A stretch of 38,264 bases of DNA from an uncultured Clostridia bacterium (GTDB lineage Bacteria > Bacillota > Clostridia > Oscillospirales > Oscillospiraceae). The DNA lies in assembly GCA_947572235.1 (NCBI GenBank), contig CANPBB010000013.1, positions 1 to 38,264 on the forward strand, given 5' to 3'. Made by a program: the position numbers and the translations under genes. Positions 22,540 to 30,401 of this stretch are shown piece by piece. Below the pieces are notes generated by a model, which had not been told where the DNA came from, did no database searches, and saw only the letters and a list, made by a program, of their open reading frames with translations. How positions within the stretch are numbered: the first letter of the stretch is position 1; every line of letters begins with the position of its first letter.

Positions 22540-23721
22540 ATGTTACACATCGCGATTATGGGCTTTGGTACGGTAGGCGCCGGGGTGGCGGAGGTGGTGC
22601 GGATGAACGCCGCCTCCATCGCCGAAAAGACCGGTGAGGAGGTCAATGTAAAATACATCCTCGACGTGCGGGACTTCCCCGACAGCCCCTATGCCGATAA
22701 GATGATCAAGGACTTCGCCATTTTGGAGAGTGATCCCGAGGTGGAGGTGGTGGTGGAGTCCATCGGCGGCGCCAAGGTGGCCTTGGAGTTTACCCGCAGG
22801 GCCCTCCAGGCGGGAAAGCATGTGGTCACCTCCAACAAGGAGCTGGTGGCCACCCACGGCAAGGAGCTTCTCTCCATCGCCAAGGCCCGCGGCGTCAACT
22901 ACCTCTTTGAGGCCAGCGTGGGCGGCGGCATCCCCGTGCTGCGCCCCCTGTTTGAGGACCTGTCCGCCAACCAGATCGAGGAGATCGTGGGCATTCTGAA
23001 CGGCACCACCAACTATATCCTCACCCGGATGGTGAAGGGCGGCGTGTCCTTTGCCGACGCGCTGAAGGAAGCCCAGTCCAAGGGCTACGCCGAGGCCGAC
23101 CCCACCGCCGACGTGGAGGGCATCGACGCCGGACGCAAGATCTGCATCCTCTCCAACTTGGCTTGGGGGAAGGAGGTCCTGCCCCAGAGCATCAGCATGG
23201 AGGGCATCAGCGCCATCCACCTCCAAGATGTGGATATCGCCGCCAAGGCCGGCTACCGCATCAAGCTCTTAGGCCGGGCCCTGCGCCTCCCCGACGGGCG
23301 GCAGACCGCCTATGTGGCCCCCCACTTGGTGCCGGAGAACTGCCCCATCGCCGTGGTGGATGATGTATTCAACGGCATTATAATCCGGGGCAACGCCGTG
23401 GGCGACGTGATGTTCTACGGCCGGGGCGCCGGAGATCTGCCCACCGCCTCCGCCGTCATGAGCGACGTCTTGGACGCCGCCGCCCACCGGCAGAACCGCC
23501 GGGACATCGGCTGGAACGAAAGCGCGGAAATCACCCCCGCCGGGGAGATCCCCATGAAGTGGTACCTCCGGGGCAGCTTCTCCAGCGAGGACGCCAAGAC
23601 CCTCTGCGGTGAGGTGGAGGTTCTCTCCAGCGGCGCTGTGATCACCGGTGCCCTCACCGAGGCCCAAACCAAGGACGCTGCGGAAAAATTAGGCGCCGCC
23701 GCCATGCTCCGTGTACTGTAA
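22540..23721 (+). CDS. hom: Homoserine dehydrogenase
   Basis: 393 residues. It reduces aspartate semialdehyde to homoserine, the branch point to threonine and methionine. NAD(P)-binding IAIMGFGTVGAGVAEV at the N-terminus, TSNKELVATHG, ASVGGGIPVLRPL, and the catalytic-domain signature GILNGTTNYILTRM followed by AEADPTADVEGIDAGRK are present. A short C-terminal segment (MKWYLRGSF onward) corresponds to the regulatory ACT region. AAGGAG is eight bases before the ATG. It lies between the ACT protein and aspartokinase genes. Confidence 0.96.
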   Translation: MLHIAIMGFGTVGAGVAEVVRMNAASIAEKTGEEVNVKYILDVRDFPDSPYADKMIKDFAILESDPEVEVVVESIGGAKVALEFTRRALQAGKHVVTSNKELVATHGKELLSIAKARGVNYLFEASVGGGIPVLRPLFEDLSANQIEEIVGILNGTTNYILTRMVKGGVSFADALKEAQSKGYAEADPTADVEGIDAGRKICILSNLAWGKEVLPQSISMEGISAIHLQDVDIAAKAGYRIKLLGRALRLPDGRQTAYVAPHLVPENCPIAVVDDVFNGIIIRGNAVGDVMFYGRGAGDLPTASAVMSDVLDAAAHRQNRRDIGWNESAEITPAGEIPMKWYLRGSFSSEDAKTLCGEVEVLSSGAVITGALTEAQTKDAAEKLGAAAMLRVL

Positions 23722-23796
23722 CGCGCACCGCATTTTGTATTATACTGTAACAACAGGTTTTCCTGTATTGAGACCAAGGAAAGAAGGTAATAAAGC

Positions 23797-25011
23797 GTGA
23801 AACTGATCGTACAGAAATTCGGCGGAAGCTCCGTCCGGGATGCCCAGCGCATTCAAAACGTGGCCGGGATTATCGCCGATACCTATAGGACCGGCAGCAA
23901 CGTCATCGTGGTCCTCTCCGCCCAAGGCGACACCACCGACGATCTGATCGCCAAGGCCAAGGAGATCAACGAGAACCCCTCCAAGCGGGAGATGGATATG
24001 CTCCTCTCCACTGGCGAACAGATCTCCATCGCCCTGTGCGCCATGGCCTTGGAGAAGATGGGCATCCCGGCGGTGTCCTTGACCGCTTGGCAGGTAGGCA
24101 TCCAAGCCAACCGCACCTACTCCAACGCCCGCATCAAGAAGATCGACCGGGAGCGCATCCAGTCCGAGCTGGACCGGAAGAAGGTGGTCCTGGTGGCCGG
24201 CTTCCAAGGCGTCAACCGCTACGGCGACGTGACCACCTTGGGCCGGGGCGGGTCCGACACCAGCGCCGTGGCCTTGGCCGCCGCCTTCAACGCGGACCTG
24301 TGCCAGATCTACACCGACGTGGACGGGGTCTACACCACCGATCCCCGCATTGTCCAAGGCGCCCTCAAGCTCAACGAGATCACCTATGACGAGATGCTGG
24401 AGCTGGCCTCCCAAGGGGCCCAAGTGCTCCACAACCGCAGCGTGGAGCTGGCGAAGAAGTACGGCGTCAATATGGAAGTTGTGTCCAGCTTGGAGAGGAA
24501 GCCCGGCACAAAAGTCAAGGAGGTTTGTAAAATGGAAAAGAACAACATCGCCGGTGTGGCGAAGGATACCAGTATTGCCCGGATTGCCTTGGTAGGCTTG
24601 GAGCACAGCCCCGGCGTGGCCTTCAAGGTATTCTCCCTCTTGGGTCAGGCTCGGATCAATGTGGACACCATCATCCAGTCCATCGGCCGTGAGGAGCAAA
24701 AGGATATCAGCTTCACCCTCTCCGAGACCAGCGTCAGCGAGGCGGTAAAGGTCTTGGAGGAGAACCGGGAGAGCCTGCGCTTTGACCATATCACCGTGGA
24801 CGACAAGATCGCCAAAGTCTCCATCGTGGGCGCGGGCATCATGACCACCCCCGGCGTAGCCGCCAAGATGTTCGAGGCCCTCTACGACGCCAACATCAAC
24901 ATTCAGATGATCAATACCAGCGAGATCCGCGTCAGCGTACTCATCGACCAAGAGGACGCCAACCGGGCCGTCAAGGCCGTCCACGACCGCTTCTTCGGCG
25001 GCGAGGAGTGA
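23797..25011 (+). CDS. lysC: Aspartate kinase
   Basis: 404 residues. It phosphorylates aspartate at the head of the lysine, threonine and methionine pathways and of diaminopimelate synthesis. KFGGSSV at 7-13, LSTGEQISIALCAMAL, GRGGSDTSAVALAAAF and DVDGVYTTDPRIV mark the kinase domain (about 1-240); two ACT domains follow, with LEHSPGVAFKVFSLL and TTPGVAAKMFEALYDANINI. The GTG start has GAAGG nine bases upstream. Met246 is preceded by AAGGAGG at ideal spacing, so a separate regulatory subunit is probably also made (separate entry). Confidence 0.96.
   Translation: MKLIVQKFGGSSVRDAQRIQNVAGIIADTYRTGSNVIVVLSAQGDTTDDLIAKAKEINENPSKREMDMLLSTGEQISIALCAMALEKMGIPAVSLTAWQVGIQANRTYSNARIKKIDRERIQSELDRKKVVLVAGFQGVNRYGDVTTLGRGGSDTSAVALAAAFNADLCQIYTDVDGVYTTDPRIVQGALKLNEITYDEMLELASQGAQVLHNRSVELAKKYGVNMEVVSSLERKPGTKVKEVCKMEKNNIAGVAKDTSIARIALVGLEHSPGVAFKVFSLLGQARINVDTIIQSIGREEQKDISFTLSETSVSEAVKVLEENRESLRFDHITVDDKIAKVSIVGAGIMTTPGVAAKMFEALYDANINIQMINTSEIRVSVLIDQEDANRAVKAVHDRFFGGEE
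24517..25011 (+). other. Internal translation start giving the aspartokinase ACT (beta) subunit
   Basis: AAGGAGG (24517-24523), eight bases, then an in-frame ATG (24532) at codon 246 of aspartokinase. Translation from it would yield a 159-residue protein (MEKNNIAGVAK..) consisting of the two ACT domains. Bacillus subtilis aspartokinase II is known to make such an alpha/beta pair from one gene; the sequence here meets every requirement. Confidence 0.7.
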
Positions 25012-25022
25012 AGAACATAGGG

Positions 25023-25061
25023 AATCCGGGGTGGAACGTGTTGTTCCGCCCCGGATTTTTT
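25023..25061 (+). terminator. Terminator after aspartokinase
   Basis: A 15-bp stem (25023-25037 with 25043-25057, one G-T pair, loop GTGTT) followed by TTTT, 11 bases after the stop codon. Confidence 0.9.
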
Positions 25062-25104
25062 GCTGGACTCTCCCCTGCTCTGTCGAAAACGGATACAAAT
25101 GATA

Positions 25105-25143
25105 TCAATAATTATTTAATGATTATCATTAAATAATTATTGA
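25105..25143. promoter_or_regulatory. 39-bp AT-only-armed palindromic operator, Fur-box-like core
   Basis: 19-base arms (25105-25123 and 25125-25143) are exact complements around one T. The core TAATGATTATCATTA matches 14-15 of the central positions of the classical Fur box (GATAATGATAATCATTATC). The right arm supplies the first four bases of the -35 of the DUF2975 promoter, so a protein bound here would block it. Confidence 0.7.
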
Positions 25144-25168
25144 CAATAGAGAATCTCCGTGGTATGAT
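25140..25168 (+). promoter_or_regulatory. Sigma-A promoter for DUF2975-HTH
   Basis: TTGACA (25140-25145), 17 bp, TATGAT (25163-25168). Its -35 overlaps the palindromic operator. Confidence 0.85.
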
Positions 25169-25186
25169 AGCAGCGAGGTGATGAGG

Positions 25187-25813
25187 ATGAAGCTGATTCA
25201 AAAATTTGTCAACGAGCAAACGGCAAAGGCCGCCTCGCTGTTTATGCGGTTTGTCTGCTATCTTGTCATAGTTTTCTCCTTGGTGTGTTTAGTCCTGAGC
25301 TTTATGGGGCGGCAAACCTTTACTCTCCGCACAAGGGAAGATACCTATGAGCACGCCATTTACGCGGAGGAGAACCATGAGCCCCACTCCCGCGGCCTTA
25401 CCGTCTCGATGGGCGACTATATCCGCGTAAAGTCCAATACCGACAACGAGATCGACTTTACCACACACATCGGCCTCTCTCTCATGTTCGCCGCCCATGT
25501 CGTCCCCATGATTTTTGCCACTTGGTTTCTGAGCTGTGTGTTCACCAACGTATACAAGGGCCGGATCTTCACCGAGCAAAATGCCAAACACCTGCTCTAC
25601 TACGGCCTCCTCCAATTTTTTACAGCGATTTTTGTCCCGTTTCTCAAGCTGCTGATCTGCTATCTGACAAACCTTGTCTCCCGCAGCCAAATCATCATGT
25701 CAACGGGGCAGAATATGTTCAACCTGATGGTTCCCAGCATCGCCTTCCTCGTGGCCGCCTACATCATCCACCACGGCATCCACTTACAGGACGAGGTGGA
25801 CCACACGCTATGA
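25187..25813 (+). CDS. DUF2975 membrane protein
   Basis: 208 residues with four membrane helices: about 18-42, 99-120, 138-165 and 180-200, with an outer loop of about 50 residues between the first two. The layout and the FKGRIFTEQNAKHLLYYG-like segment (VYKGRIFTEQNAKHL) are typical of DUF2975, always paired with a small Xre-type regulator. Function unknown. GAGG lies eight bases before the ATG at 25187; GTG 25178 and ATG 25181 are too close to it. The stop overlaps the regulator start (ATGA). Confidence 0.85.
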   Translation: MKLIQKFVNEQTAKAASLFMRFVCYLVIVFSLVCLVLSFMGRQTFTLRTREDTYEHAIYAEENHEPHSRGLTVSMGDYIRVKSNTDNEIDFTTHIGLSLMFAAHVVPMIFATWFLSCVFTNVYKGRIFTEQNAKHLLYYGLLQFFTAIFVPFLKLLICYLTNLVSRSQIIMSTGQNMFNLMVPSIAFLVAAYIIHHGIHLQDEVDHTL

Positions 25814-26034
25814 TTGTCATTCGGCTGGACAGGGTGCTGGCGGACCGGAAGATGCGCCTCAACGACTTGGCGGCCCAAGTGGGCATCTCCAACGTGAACC
25901 TCTCCTACCTGAAAACCGGAAAGGTGAAGGCCATCCGCTTCACCACGCTGGAGGCTATCTGCCGGGCCCTCCAGTGCCAGCCCGGTGACATTTTGGAGTA
26001 CGCGGAGGACGAGGAGCCGCCGGCGGAGCAATAG
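25810..26034 (+). CDS. Small Xre/YozG-type helix-turn-helix regulator
   Basis: 74 residues: a single Cro/CI helix-turn-helix domain (LNDLAAQVGISNVNLSYLKT as the DNA-binding pair, TLEAICRALQCQPGDILEY as the closing helices) and an acidic tail. It is translationally coupled to the DUF2975 gene. Such pairs are thought to be autoregulated with the membrane protein as modulator. It is one of two candidates for binding the 39-bp palindrome upstream, the other being a Fur-family protein encoded elsewhere. Confidence 0.9.
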   Translation: MIVIRLDRVLADRKMRLNDLAAQVGISNVNLSYLKTGKVKAIRFTTLEAICRALQCQPGDILEYAEDEEPPAEQ

Positions 26035-26038
26035 CGAA

Positions 26039-26083
26039 AAACGGCCTTCTGTTACAGCGCAAGCCTGTAACAGAAGGCCGTTT
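26039..26083. terminator. Bidirectional terminator, 19-bp perfect stem
   Basis: 26039-26057 pairs exactly with 26065-26083 (7-base loop); A3/T3 ends. It separates the HTH gene from the converging plsY. Confidence 0.88.
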
Positions 26084-26103
26084 GTTATGTACCCATGGGG
26101 CCC

Positions 26104-26715
26104 TCACCGTTTCCCCTTGCGGAGCATGGTCTCCCGGACACCCACCTCCTGCCCGCTGCAAATCCGCCGCACATTCACCGCGTGCTTTACCCAGATCACC
26201 GCCGATACCCCGCCCACAATGGACGCCATCAGGAGACTGCGTGTCTGCCAGCCTATGTAGAGGGGAAAGGCGGTGACCGCCGTGAGGGTTCCCACAACAA
26301 TGTAGTCTGTGACCAGCACGATCAGCAGAATCACCACCACAATCATTAGAAAGAACCGCCAGTCCACCGCCAAAATCAGCCCCAAAAAGGAGGCAAACCC
26401 CTTGCCGCCCCGAAACTGCAAATAAAACGGAAAGATATGCCCCAACACCGCCGCCGCCCCGGCGGCTACACCGATCAGCGGCGCGTCCGGACAGATACAT
26501 GCCGCTAAAAACGCCGCCAAAAAGGCCTTGCCGATGTCATGAACCGCCACCAGCATACCAAACCGCCGCCCCATCGTGATGGCGGCATTGCTGGCCCCAG
26601 CATTATTGACTCCACAGCTGCGGATATCAAATCCCTTGGCTTGGGCCGCAAAATAGGCCAAATTGCAGCTGCCCGCCAAATAACCCGCCAGAATCGCCCA
26701 CAGATAGGTCATCAT
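26104..26715 (-). CDS. plsY: Glycerol-3-phosphate acyltransferase PlsY
   Basis: 203 residues with five to six membrane helices. PlsY transfers an acyl group from acyl-phosphate to glycerol-3-phosphate, the first step of phospholipid synthesis. The three active-site loops are recognisable but divergent: GSCNLAYFAAQAKGFDIR with GVNNAGASNA (usual GSGNIGATN), HDIGKAF (usual DxxKG), and GHIFPFYLQFRGGKGFAS. The altered loops suggest a paralogue of PlsY. The ATG at 26715 has GGAGG seven bases upstream; 67 bp separate it from the radical-SAM pair on the same strand. Confidence 0.85.
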   Translation of the reverse strand: MMTYLWAILAGYLAGSCNLAYFAAQAKGFDIRSCGVNNAGASNAAITMGRRFGMLVAVHDIGKAFLAAFLAACICPDAPLIGVAAGAAAVLGHIFPFYLQFRGGKGFASFLGLILAVDWRFFLMIVVVILLIVLVTDYIVVGTLTAVTAFPLYIGWQTRSLLMASIVGGVSAVIWVKHAVNVRRICSGQEVGVRETMLRKGKR

Positions 26716-26782
26716 AGCAAATCCTCCCCTTCCCGCGGCGTACCTGCACAGCGGCACACCGCGGATCCGCCTGTCCTCTTCC

Positions 26783-27445
26783 TCAGCGAAACACCGACCC
26801 GTCCCCATCCAGCAGCCGCTCCCGATGGACCCGGATAAAGTCCGGCGCCCGCTCCGGCAGGTGCCGGGACACCGCGGCGGCCAGCAGCGCCGGGTTCACC
26901 CCCGGATTCTGGGCCTGGACCACCGTGCGGAGCAGCAGGAACCGCTCCCGCTCCTCCGTCTCCACAGTATGGATCATGGGGCGGATGTCCACATCCACTA
27001 TCTGTTTCCTTTTGTTCCGCTTCTCTACTACCACCTGCTCCCCTAAAAGCAGGCGGCGGACCGCCTCCGCCGTCCCCGACGGCACACCGCCGTCGTACTC
27101 CATGGACACCAGCGCCTGCAAATACTGGAGCTCCCGCACAGGCCGCTCCGGCACATGGCACTCCAGCGCCCGGACACCCAAGGGCAGACAGGGGGCCAGA
27201 CGCGCCGGCAGGGCGGCGCAGTCGATCTCCTCCTCCGTCTCAAAGTCCAGCAACTCACAGACACTGGTCTGCCCTACAGACAGGGGCAAAACGAAGGACA
27301 TCATGGGGTGGGGATGGAACCCCGCTGAGTGGCGGATCACCATCCCCGCCCGGATAAACACCCGCTGGAAGGTCCTAAGCAGGTCCAAATGGGAGATGTA
27401 GGAGGCCACGCCCTCCTTGGCAAAGCACAGCCGAACCTTAGACAT
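26783..27445 (-). CDS. TIGR03936 family radical-SAM-associated protein (DUF2344)
   Basis: 220 residues, soluble. FAKEGVASYISHLDLLRTFQ near the N-terminus, RHSAGFHPHPMMSFVLPLS and GQTSVCELLDFE are characteristic of DUF2344. The family is nearly always encoded directly after a TIGR03960 B12-binding radical-SAM protein, as here, where the two overlap by eight bases. The joint function, probably RNA- or ribosome-related modification, is not established. The start at 27445 (MSKVRLCF) replaces a longer low-complexity extension that only mirrors the upstream gene. Confidence 0.92.
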   Translation of the reverse strand: MSKVRLCFAKEGVASYISHLDLLRTFQRVFIRAGMVIRHSAGFHPHPMMSFVLPLSVGQTSVCELLDFETEEEIDCAALPARLAPCLPLGVRALECHVPERPVRELQYLQALVSMEYDGGVPSGTAEAVRRLLLGEQVVVEKRNKRKQIVDVDIRPMIHTVETEERERFLLLRTVVQAQNPGVNPALLAAAVSRHLPERAPDFIRVHRERLLDGDGSVFR

Positions 27446-29270
27446 CACACGTCCCTCCCACCATCTTGTTGGCCCCGCAGCCGCTGCACCTCGTGCGGCA
27501 GTCCGGGGTGGTCTGGGAGGCGTAGCACCGCTCCCGCTCCCGCCAGAGGTACTCGTCCCCCACGCCACAGGAGATCACGGACCAAGGGAAGATCTCCTCC
27601 CGGCCCCGCTCCCGGTTGGCATAGAAAGCCGGGTCCAGCCCGCACTCGTCAAAGGCTTTCAGCCAGCGGCCCAAGTCAAAGTAGTCCTGCCAAGCGTCCA
27701 AGTGGGCCCCCTTCTCAAAGGCCCGCTCCAGTACCCGGCCCAGCCGGCGGTCCCCCCGGGCCAGAACGGCCTCCAAAAAGCTGGTGTCCCCGTCGTGCCA
27801 GTTGTAGGTCACTGCCCGGGCGGTCATATGCTCCCGCAGGAGCTTCACCCGGCGCTCATACTCCTCTCGGCTGATCTGCGGCTCCCACTGGAAGGCGGTA
27901 AAGGGCTTGGGCACAAACCAGCTGGTGGACACAGTGATCCGCACCCCCCTAGCCTTGTTGCTGGCGTGCTCCCGCCAGCAGTGGACCACGTGATCCGCCA
28001 TCTCGGCGATACCGATAATATCCTCGTCGGTCTCTGTGGGGAGGCCCAGCATATAGTAGAGCTTCACCGCGCTCCACCCATTGGAGAAAGCCCGTGTAAG
28101 GCTCTCCATCAGATCCTTCTCGGTAAGATTCTTATTGATGGCATCCCGGAGCCGCTGAGTCCCCGCCTCCGGGGCAAAGGTGAGCCCCGCCTTCCGCCCC
28201 TTGGCCATCCGCTCGGTGAGGGCCATGGAGAAGTTGTCCGCCCGGAGGCTGGGCAGGCTCAGTGTCACATGGTGGGGTCCGCAGTAGTCCTCCAGTGCGT
28301 CGCACAGCTCCACCAAATCGGGATAGTCACTGGTGGACAAGCTGGAGAGCGTCATCTCCTGATACCCGGAATCGGCACAGGCCGCCGCCCCGTACTCCGC
28401 CAGCTTCTCCTTGCTGCGGCACCGCACCGGTCGGTAGACATACCCCGCCTGACAGAACCGGCACCCCCGGATACACCCTCGAAACAGCTCCAAGGTCACC
28501 CGGTCGTGGACAATCTCCGTGGAGGGCACAATGGACTTCACTGGGAAATGGGCGCTGTCCATATCCTGGACAATGCGCTTGCGCACCCTCTCCGGCGCCC
28601 CATCCTTGGGCGTGATAGCGGCCACCGTCCCATCCTCATGATAGCGCACCTCGTAGAGGGAGGGCACATAGATCCCCTCAATATGGCAGGCCTCCCGGAG
28701 AAGCCGCCCCTTGTCCCAGCCCTCCGCCTTGGCCCTCCGGCAGAGGGTCAGCAGCTCCACCAGCTCCTCCTCCCCCTCGCCGATACAGGCAAGGTCGATG
28801 AAGTCGGCCAAGGGCTCAGCATTGTACATAGCGGTACCCCCGGCGATCACTATAGGGGCCAGCCCACCCCGGTCGGCACTGTGGAGGGGGATACCGGAGA
28901 GCTCCAGCATATTCAGAATAGCGGGATAGGCCATCTCATAGCCCACAGAGAAGGCCACAATGTCGAAGTCCCGCACCCTATCTCCGCTCTCCAAAGCGTA
29001 GAGAGGGATATGCTCCTCCCGCAGAGCCGCCTCCATGTCCCCCCAAGGGGCGAAGACCCGCTCGCACCAGACGCCCTCCATGTTGTTCATCACACCGTAG
29101 AGAATACGCATCCCCAAGTTGGACATGCCGATCTCATAGGTATCGGGAAAGCAGAAGGCCACCCGAAAGTCCACCGCGGCCTTGTCCTTGATCACGGCGT
29201 TGTACTCCCCGCCCACATACCGGGCAGGCTTTTGCACCTTAGGCAGGATGCGCGCCAATTTCTGATCCAA
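27438..29270 (-). CDS. TIGR03960 family B12-binding-type radical SAM protein
   Basis: 610 residues. A cobalamin-binding-like N-terminal domain (VAFCFPDTYEIGMSNLG type start, IVIAGGTAMYNAEPLADFID) is followed by a radical-SAM domain with CX3CX2C in FRGCIRGCRFCQAG and LTFAPEAGTQRLRDAINKN, and a C-terminal region with cysteines in TPDCRTRCSGCGANK that could hold a second cluster. Start is a TTG at 29270, nine bases from AAGGAGA. It overlaps TIGR03936 by eight bases. Confidence 0.92.
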   Translation of the reverse strand: MDQKLARILPKVQKPARYVGGEYNAVIKDKAAVDFRVAFCFPDTYEIGMSNLGMRILYGVMNNMEGVWCERVFAPWGDMEAALREEHIPLYALESGDRVRDFDIVAFSVGYEMAYPAILNMLELSGIPLHSADRGGLAPIVIAGGTAMYNAEPLADFIDLACIGEGEEELVELLTLCRRAKAEGWDKGRLLREACHIEGIYVPSLYEVRYHEDGTVAAITPKDGAPERVRKRIVQDMDSAHFPVKSIVPSTEIVHDRVTLELFRGCIRGCRFCQAGYVYRPVRCRSKEKLAEYGAAACADSGYQEMTLSSLSTSDYPDLVELCDALEDYCGPHHVTLSLPSLRADNFSMALTERMAKGRKAGLTFAPEAGTQRLRDAINKNLTEKDLMESLTRAFSNGWSAVKLYYMLGLPTETDEDIIGIAEMADHVVHCWREHASNKARGVRITVSTSWFVPKPFTAFQWEPQISREEYERRVKLLREHMTARAVTYNWHDGDTSFLEAVLARGDRRLGRVLERAFEKGAHLDAWQDYFDLGRWLKAFDECGLDPAFYANRERGREEIFPWSVISCGVGDEYLWRERERCYASQTTPDCRTRCSGCGANKMVGGTCDV

Positions 29271-29302
29271 AAGGTTTTTCTCCTTTGTCTGTTGATTTTT
29301 CT

Positions 29303-29335
29303 ATTTTATCTGCTTTTCTCCTGTTTGACAACCCC
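29303..29335 (-). promoter_or_regulatory. Sigma-A promoter of the TIGR03960-TIGR03936 operon
   Basis: On the minus strand, TTGTCA followed after 17 bp by TAAAAT, with transcription expected to begin roughly 25 bp before the TTG start. Coordinates are good to a few bases. Confidence 0.7.
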
Positions 29336-29404
29336 GACTTCCGCAGATTCCAAAAAATGAAAAAGCCCTCTGCACTTGCCAAACAGGCCAAAAATGCTAT
29401 AATA

Positions 29405-29626
29405 ACAGTAAAAGGGCACTGCCGAAGCGGTTCAACCCTTTACAGATGCTTAAGTTTCATAATAGAAACCGTCGCCGGATAGGGGGGCGGTTTCTGCGTT
29501 TCACCAATATCGTTACCGTATACGGCCCGATATGCAGCGTAATACGCACTGGCCGCACCTTCTCTTGGAGGATGCGGCTGAATCCGCCCCGTTTCTTCCC
29601 AGCGTCCTTCTGCCCCTCTTGCAGGG
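29405..29626 (-). ncRNA. Candidate structured noncoding RNA, about 220 nt
   Basis: A consensus promoter (29662-29633) reads leftwards into about 220 nt without a credible gene and ends in a hairpin. Paired elements: an outer CGCTGG with CCGGCG and GGGGCGG with CCGCCCC, forming a long closing helix with an internal loop; inside it a GCCGCA/TGCGGC hairpin and an ATATCG/CGATAT hairpin with CCGTATACGG. A final stem (GTAAAGGG with CCCTTTTAC, UUCG loop) followed by T-rich sequence acts as terminator. Size and elongated fold would suit a 6S-like RNA, but no conserved Rfam motif could be confirmed by eye. Confidence 0.5.
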
Positions 29627-29632
29627 TTCTTC

Positions 29633-29662
29633 ATTCTACACATTTTCAACATATTCTGTCAA
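29633..29662 (-). promoter_or_regulatory. Sigma-A promoter of the candidate noncoding RNA
   Basis: On the minus strand, TTGACA (29662-29657), 18 bp, TAGAAT (29638-29633). It diverges from the T-box promoter 30 bp away. Confidence 0.75.
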
Positions 29663-29692
29663 CATTCTCCTGAAAACTGCCCGCGCCCGCTC

Positions 29693-29720
29693 TTGACAAA
29701 CCCGCCGAACATGGTATAAT
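29693..29720 (+). promoter_or_regulatory. Sigma-A promoter of the T-box operon
   Basis: TTGACA (29693-29698), 16 bp, TATAAT (29715-29720): both hexamers are perfect consensus. Transcription should start near 29727. Confidence 0.9.
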
Positions 29721-29726
29721 ACCAAC

Positions 29727-29956
29727 GAATCATGACAGCGCCATGAGGAAACAAACGCAGGCGGGCGGCCCGAGCGAGCGGGGGACAGTGGAAGCCCCGC
29801 GGCCCTCTCCCCCCTGCGAAGCCACTTCCGAGCGTCCGGCGACGAGCCGGAGGGCCGGCCCCCCCTATCGGGCCTCTGAGATGCCCCCCTCGGGGGCAAT
29901 TAGGGTGGTACCGCGAAACCTTTCGCCCCTATCGGTGGCGGAGGTTTTTTCTTTTT
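29727..29956 (+). promoter_or_regulatory. T-box leader with alanine (GCC) specifier
   Basis: The T-box sequence GGGTGGTACCGCG ends at 29915 (AATTAGGG.. from 29898). Stem I is well formed: GGAA pairs with TTCC and CGCAGG with CCTGCG, leaving a specifier loop whose 3' strand is AAGCCAC; GCC (29821-29823) followed by A is an alanine codon. The distal part has the usual AGCG-AGCGGGGGACAGTGGAAG pattern. A further stem (TCCGGC/GCCGGA) and a GC hairpin (29882-29898) precede the T-box. The terminator pairs 29916-29927 with 29937-29947 and ends in T6CT5. Uncharged tRNA-Ala should allow readthrough. Confidence 0.88.
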
Positions 29957-29981
29957 CCGCCCCCGCAAAGGAGACACACCT

Positions 29982-30386
29982 ATGAAACACACCCTGCCCC
30001 TGCTATGCTGTCTGCTCCTATCCCTGCTGCTCACCGCCTGCGCCCCCAAGGCCCTGCCCGAGGGCATGGAGGAGGACGCCGTTTTAGACGCCGGCTACCA
30101 GATCGTGGAACTGCTGGTATCCGGCAAATACGAGGAGACCGCCGCCCTTTTTCGGGAGGACATCGAAGTCTCCGCCGACGCCCTCCAGAGCCTGACCGAG
30201 GATGTCACCGATGACCTGGGCTTCTACCAAGGCCGGCAGGACTCCATGGCCACCGGCCGCACCATAGACGGCACGGAGTACGGCGAGGCCGTGATCCTCT
30301 GCGCGTACAAGAAGGACAACGTGCTCTTTCGCGTCTGCTTCGACACGAACATGGTCTTGGTAGGTTTAGAGATCACGAAACAATAA
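29982..30386 (+). CDS. DUF3887-like lipoprotein
   Basis: 134 residues. A lipoprotein signal peptide (hydrophobic 4-17, lipobox LTAC with Cys20) is followed by a ~110-residue domain: DAGYQIVELLVSGKYEETAALF, then SLTEDVTDDLGFY and CAYKKDNVLFRVCFDTNMVLVG. This resembles DUF3887 (NTF2-like cone fold), a common domain of Firmicute lipoproteins and hydrolases. AAAGGAG lies eight bases before the ATG. It is the first gene behind the alanine T-box, an unexpected position since T-boxes normally control amino-acid genes. Confidence 0.85.
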   Translation: MKHTLPLLCCLLLSLLLTACAPKALPEGMEEDAVLDAGYQIVELLVSGKYEETAALFREDIEVSADALQSLTEDVTDDLGFYQGRQDSMATGRTIDGTEYGEAVILCAYKKDNVLFRVCFDTNMVLVGLEITKQ

Positions 30387-30401
30387 CGGAGGATGATTGC
30401 T

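Noticed and set aside
27417-29360. A 647-codon open frame on the plus strand, antisense to TIGR03960
   Set aside because: It is the mirror of a well-supported gene in GC-rich DNA, shows no recognisable domain and has a composition typical of antisense frames. Similar long frames opposite aspartokinase (23740-25098) and alaS (32716-33996) were rejected for the same reason.
29440-29652. A 70-codon minus-strand frame as a small protein gene
   Set aside because: Its start codons lie upstream of or within the predicted promoter, there is no ribosome binding site, and the region folds well as RNA.
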